Positions 5,376-6,142 of a DNA stretch of 6,142 bases are shown in pieces. Positions within the stretch are counted from its first letter, which is position 1; the number at the start of each line of letters is the position of its first letter. The notes beneath the pieces are model-generated. The model searched no databases. It saw nothing but the letters and a program-made list of their open reading frames with translations, and was not told the DNA's origin. Position numbers and translations under genes: made by a program. The DNA comes from Chloroflexota bacterium (GTDB taxonomy: Bacteria; Chloroflexota; Anaerolineae; Anaerolineales; DRMV01): positions 1-6,142 of the forward strand of contig JAADCW010000143.1 of the NCBI GenBank assembly GCA_013154225.1. The letters are read 5' to 3'.

Positions 5376-6142
5376 TTATACCACCCACACAATCAGCGCG
5401 CCAATCACCAAACAGTACGCTGCAAACACATACAGGCTGTGATGGCTGAGGTAGCGCAACAGCCAGCGGATGGCCGCGTAGCCGGAAACCAGCGCGGCCA
5501 GAAAACCCACCGCAACGGGCAAGGCCACCTGGCCAACCGCGGGCATGGAAAGCATATCTTTGAGCGCAATGACGCCCGCGCCTGCCATTACAGGCACCGA
5601 CATCAGGAAGGAAAAGCGCGCCGCGGTAGGACGGTCGAGGTTGCGCAGCATTCCGCCGGTGATGGTGCTGCCACTGCGTGATACGCCGGGGAAGAGGGCC
5701 AGCACCTGAAACAGCCCCACGATGATGGCGTCGGCCCAGTGCAGTTGGGCCAGGTTGCGGGTGCGCTTGCCCAGGGCCTCACCCAGCACCAGCAGGGCCG
5801 CGGTGCCCCAGAGGAAGTACCCCACCGCCTTGGGCGAAGCAAACGCGGCTTCTATCGTATCTTTGAACAGCAAGCCGGCAATCACAGCGGGGATGGTGGC
5901 CACGATGAGATACCAGCCCAGCCGGGCTTCCGCGTTTTCCAGAGGGCGGCGGTGTTTGAGCGCGGTCAGGAACCCGCGGACAATGTGCCAGAGGTCGTCC
6001 CAAAAATAGGCAATGACCGCAACCAGGGTGCCCATTTGCACCAGCACGTCAAAAATGAAGGCTTGATCCGCGGGGATTTGCCAGCCCAGCAGGTGCGGCA
6101 CCAGCACCAAATGGCCGGAACTGGAGATGGGGAGGAATTCTG
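5376..6142 (-). CDS. uppP: Undecaprenyl-diphosphatase UppP (BacA), 5' end outside the window
   Basis: UppP is an integral membrane phosphatase that converts undecaprenyl diphosphate to the monophosphate. This recycles the lipid carrier for peptidoglycan and other envelope polymers; overexpression is known to raise bacitracin tolerance. About 254 residues are visible and the frame continues past the right edge. The first complete codons read EFLPISSSGHL (complement of 6108-6140), the family's N-terminal active-site signature, which normally follows a GLT segment some 15-20 residues from the start. The second signature, PGVSRSGST (complement of 5664-5690), carries the catalytic arginine, followed by SFLMSVPVMAGAG. 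Several hydrophobic spans, ending with LYVFAAYCLVIGALIVWVV, agree with the polytopic family. The TTG at 6110 is an internal leucine of the first motif, not a start. The SDR gene begins 1 nt after the TAA stop. Only the extreme N-terminus and the promoter are missing. Confidence 0.96.
   Translation of the reverse strand, partial: EFLPISSSGHLVLVPHLLGWQIPADQAFIFDVLVQMGTLVAVIAYFWDDLWHIVRGFLTALKHRRPLENAEARLGWYLIVATIPAVIAGLLFKDTIEAAFASPKAVGYFLWGTAALLVLGEALGKRTRNLAQLHWADAIIVGLFQVLALFPGVSRSGSTITGGMLRNLDRPTAARFSFLMSVPVMAGAGVIALKDMLSMPAVGQVALPVAVGFLAALVSGYAAIRWLLRYLSHHSLYVFAAYCLVIGALIVWVV

Noticed and set aside
1..6142. Mobile elements, CRISPR, tRNA or rRNA genes, defence systems
   Set aside because: I saw no transposase or integrase motifs, no regularly spaced direct repeats, no terminal inverted repeats or target duplications, no tRNA cloverleaf and no rRNA-like sequence. 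Codon style looks uniform across the genes, giving no sign of recent transfer.

Overview
The window reads as an ordinary housekeeping stretch of a GC-rich bacterial chromosome, with every supported gene on the minus strand. A Rex redox repressor, a 5-methyluridine rRNA methyltransferase of the RlmD type and an unassigned 489-residue soluble protein together fit a Chloroflexota (Anaerolineae-like) genome. That assignment is an inference from gene content and protein style, not from a marker gene. I see no mobile element, CRISPR array, tRNA or rRNA.

The genes are read here in transcription order, from high to low coordinates. The first block is a tightly packed probable operon. It starts with uppP (undecaprenyl-diphosphatase), which enters from beyond the right edge and ends at 5376. 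A short-chain dehydrogenase/reductase follows (5374-4577, 1 nt after the uppP stop), then the unrecognised 489-aa protein (4553-3084, 23 nt later), then the RlmD-like methyltransferase (3087-1819, overlapping its neighbour by an ATGA). The gaps of 1 nt, 23 nt and -4 nt argue for co-transcription. The functions (lipid carrier recycling, an oxidoreductase, rRNA modification) do not form an obvious pathway.

A 137-nt gap (1818-1682) holds a weak promoter candidate and a 5'-leader hairpin. It precedes two small integral membrane proteins of 150 and 112 aa (1681-1229 and 1210-872) that I cannot assign. A good intrinsic terminator (840-796) closes this second block.

Immediately after the terminator is an 18-bp perfect-arm palindrome, TTGTGC-N6-GCACAA (789-772). 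This matches the known Rex operator and overlaps the -35 region of a plausible extended -10 promoter for rex (686-69). Rex is therefore very probably autoregulated by the NADH/NAD+ ratio. The last 68 bases hold a weak hairpin and possibly the first codons of another minus-strand gene.

The best-supported non-coding find is the compact terminator/operator/promoter module at 840-745. The most open questions are the 489-aa protein and the two membrane proteins. I found no evidence of a new defence, mobile or RNA-based system.
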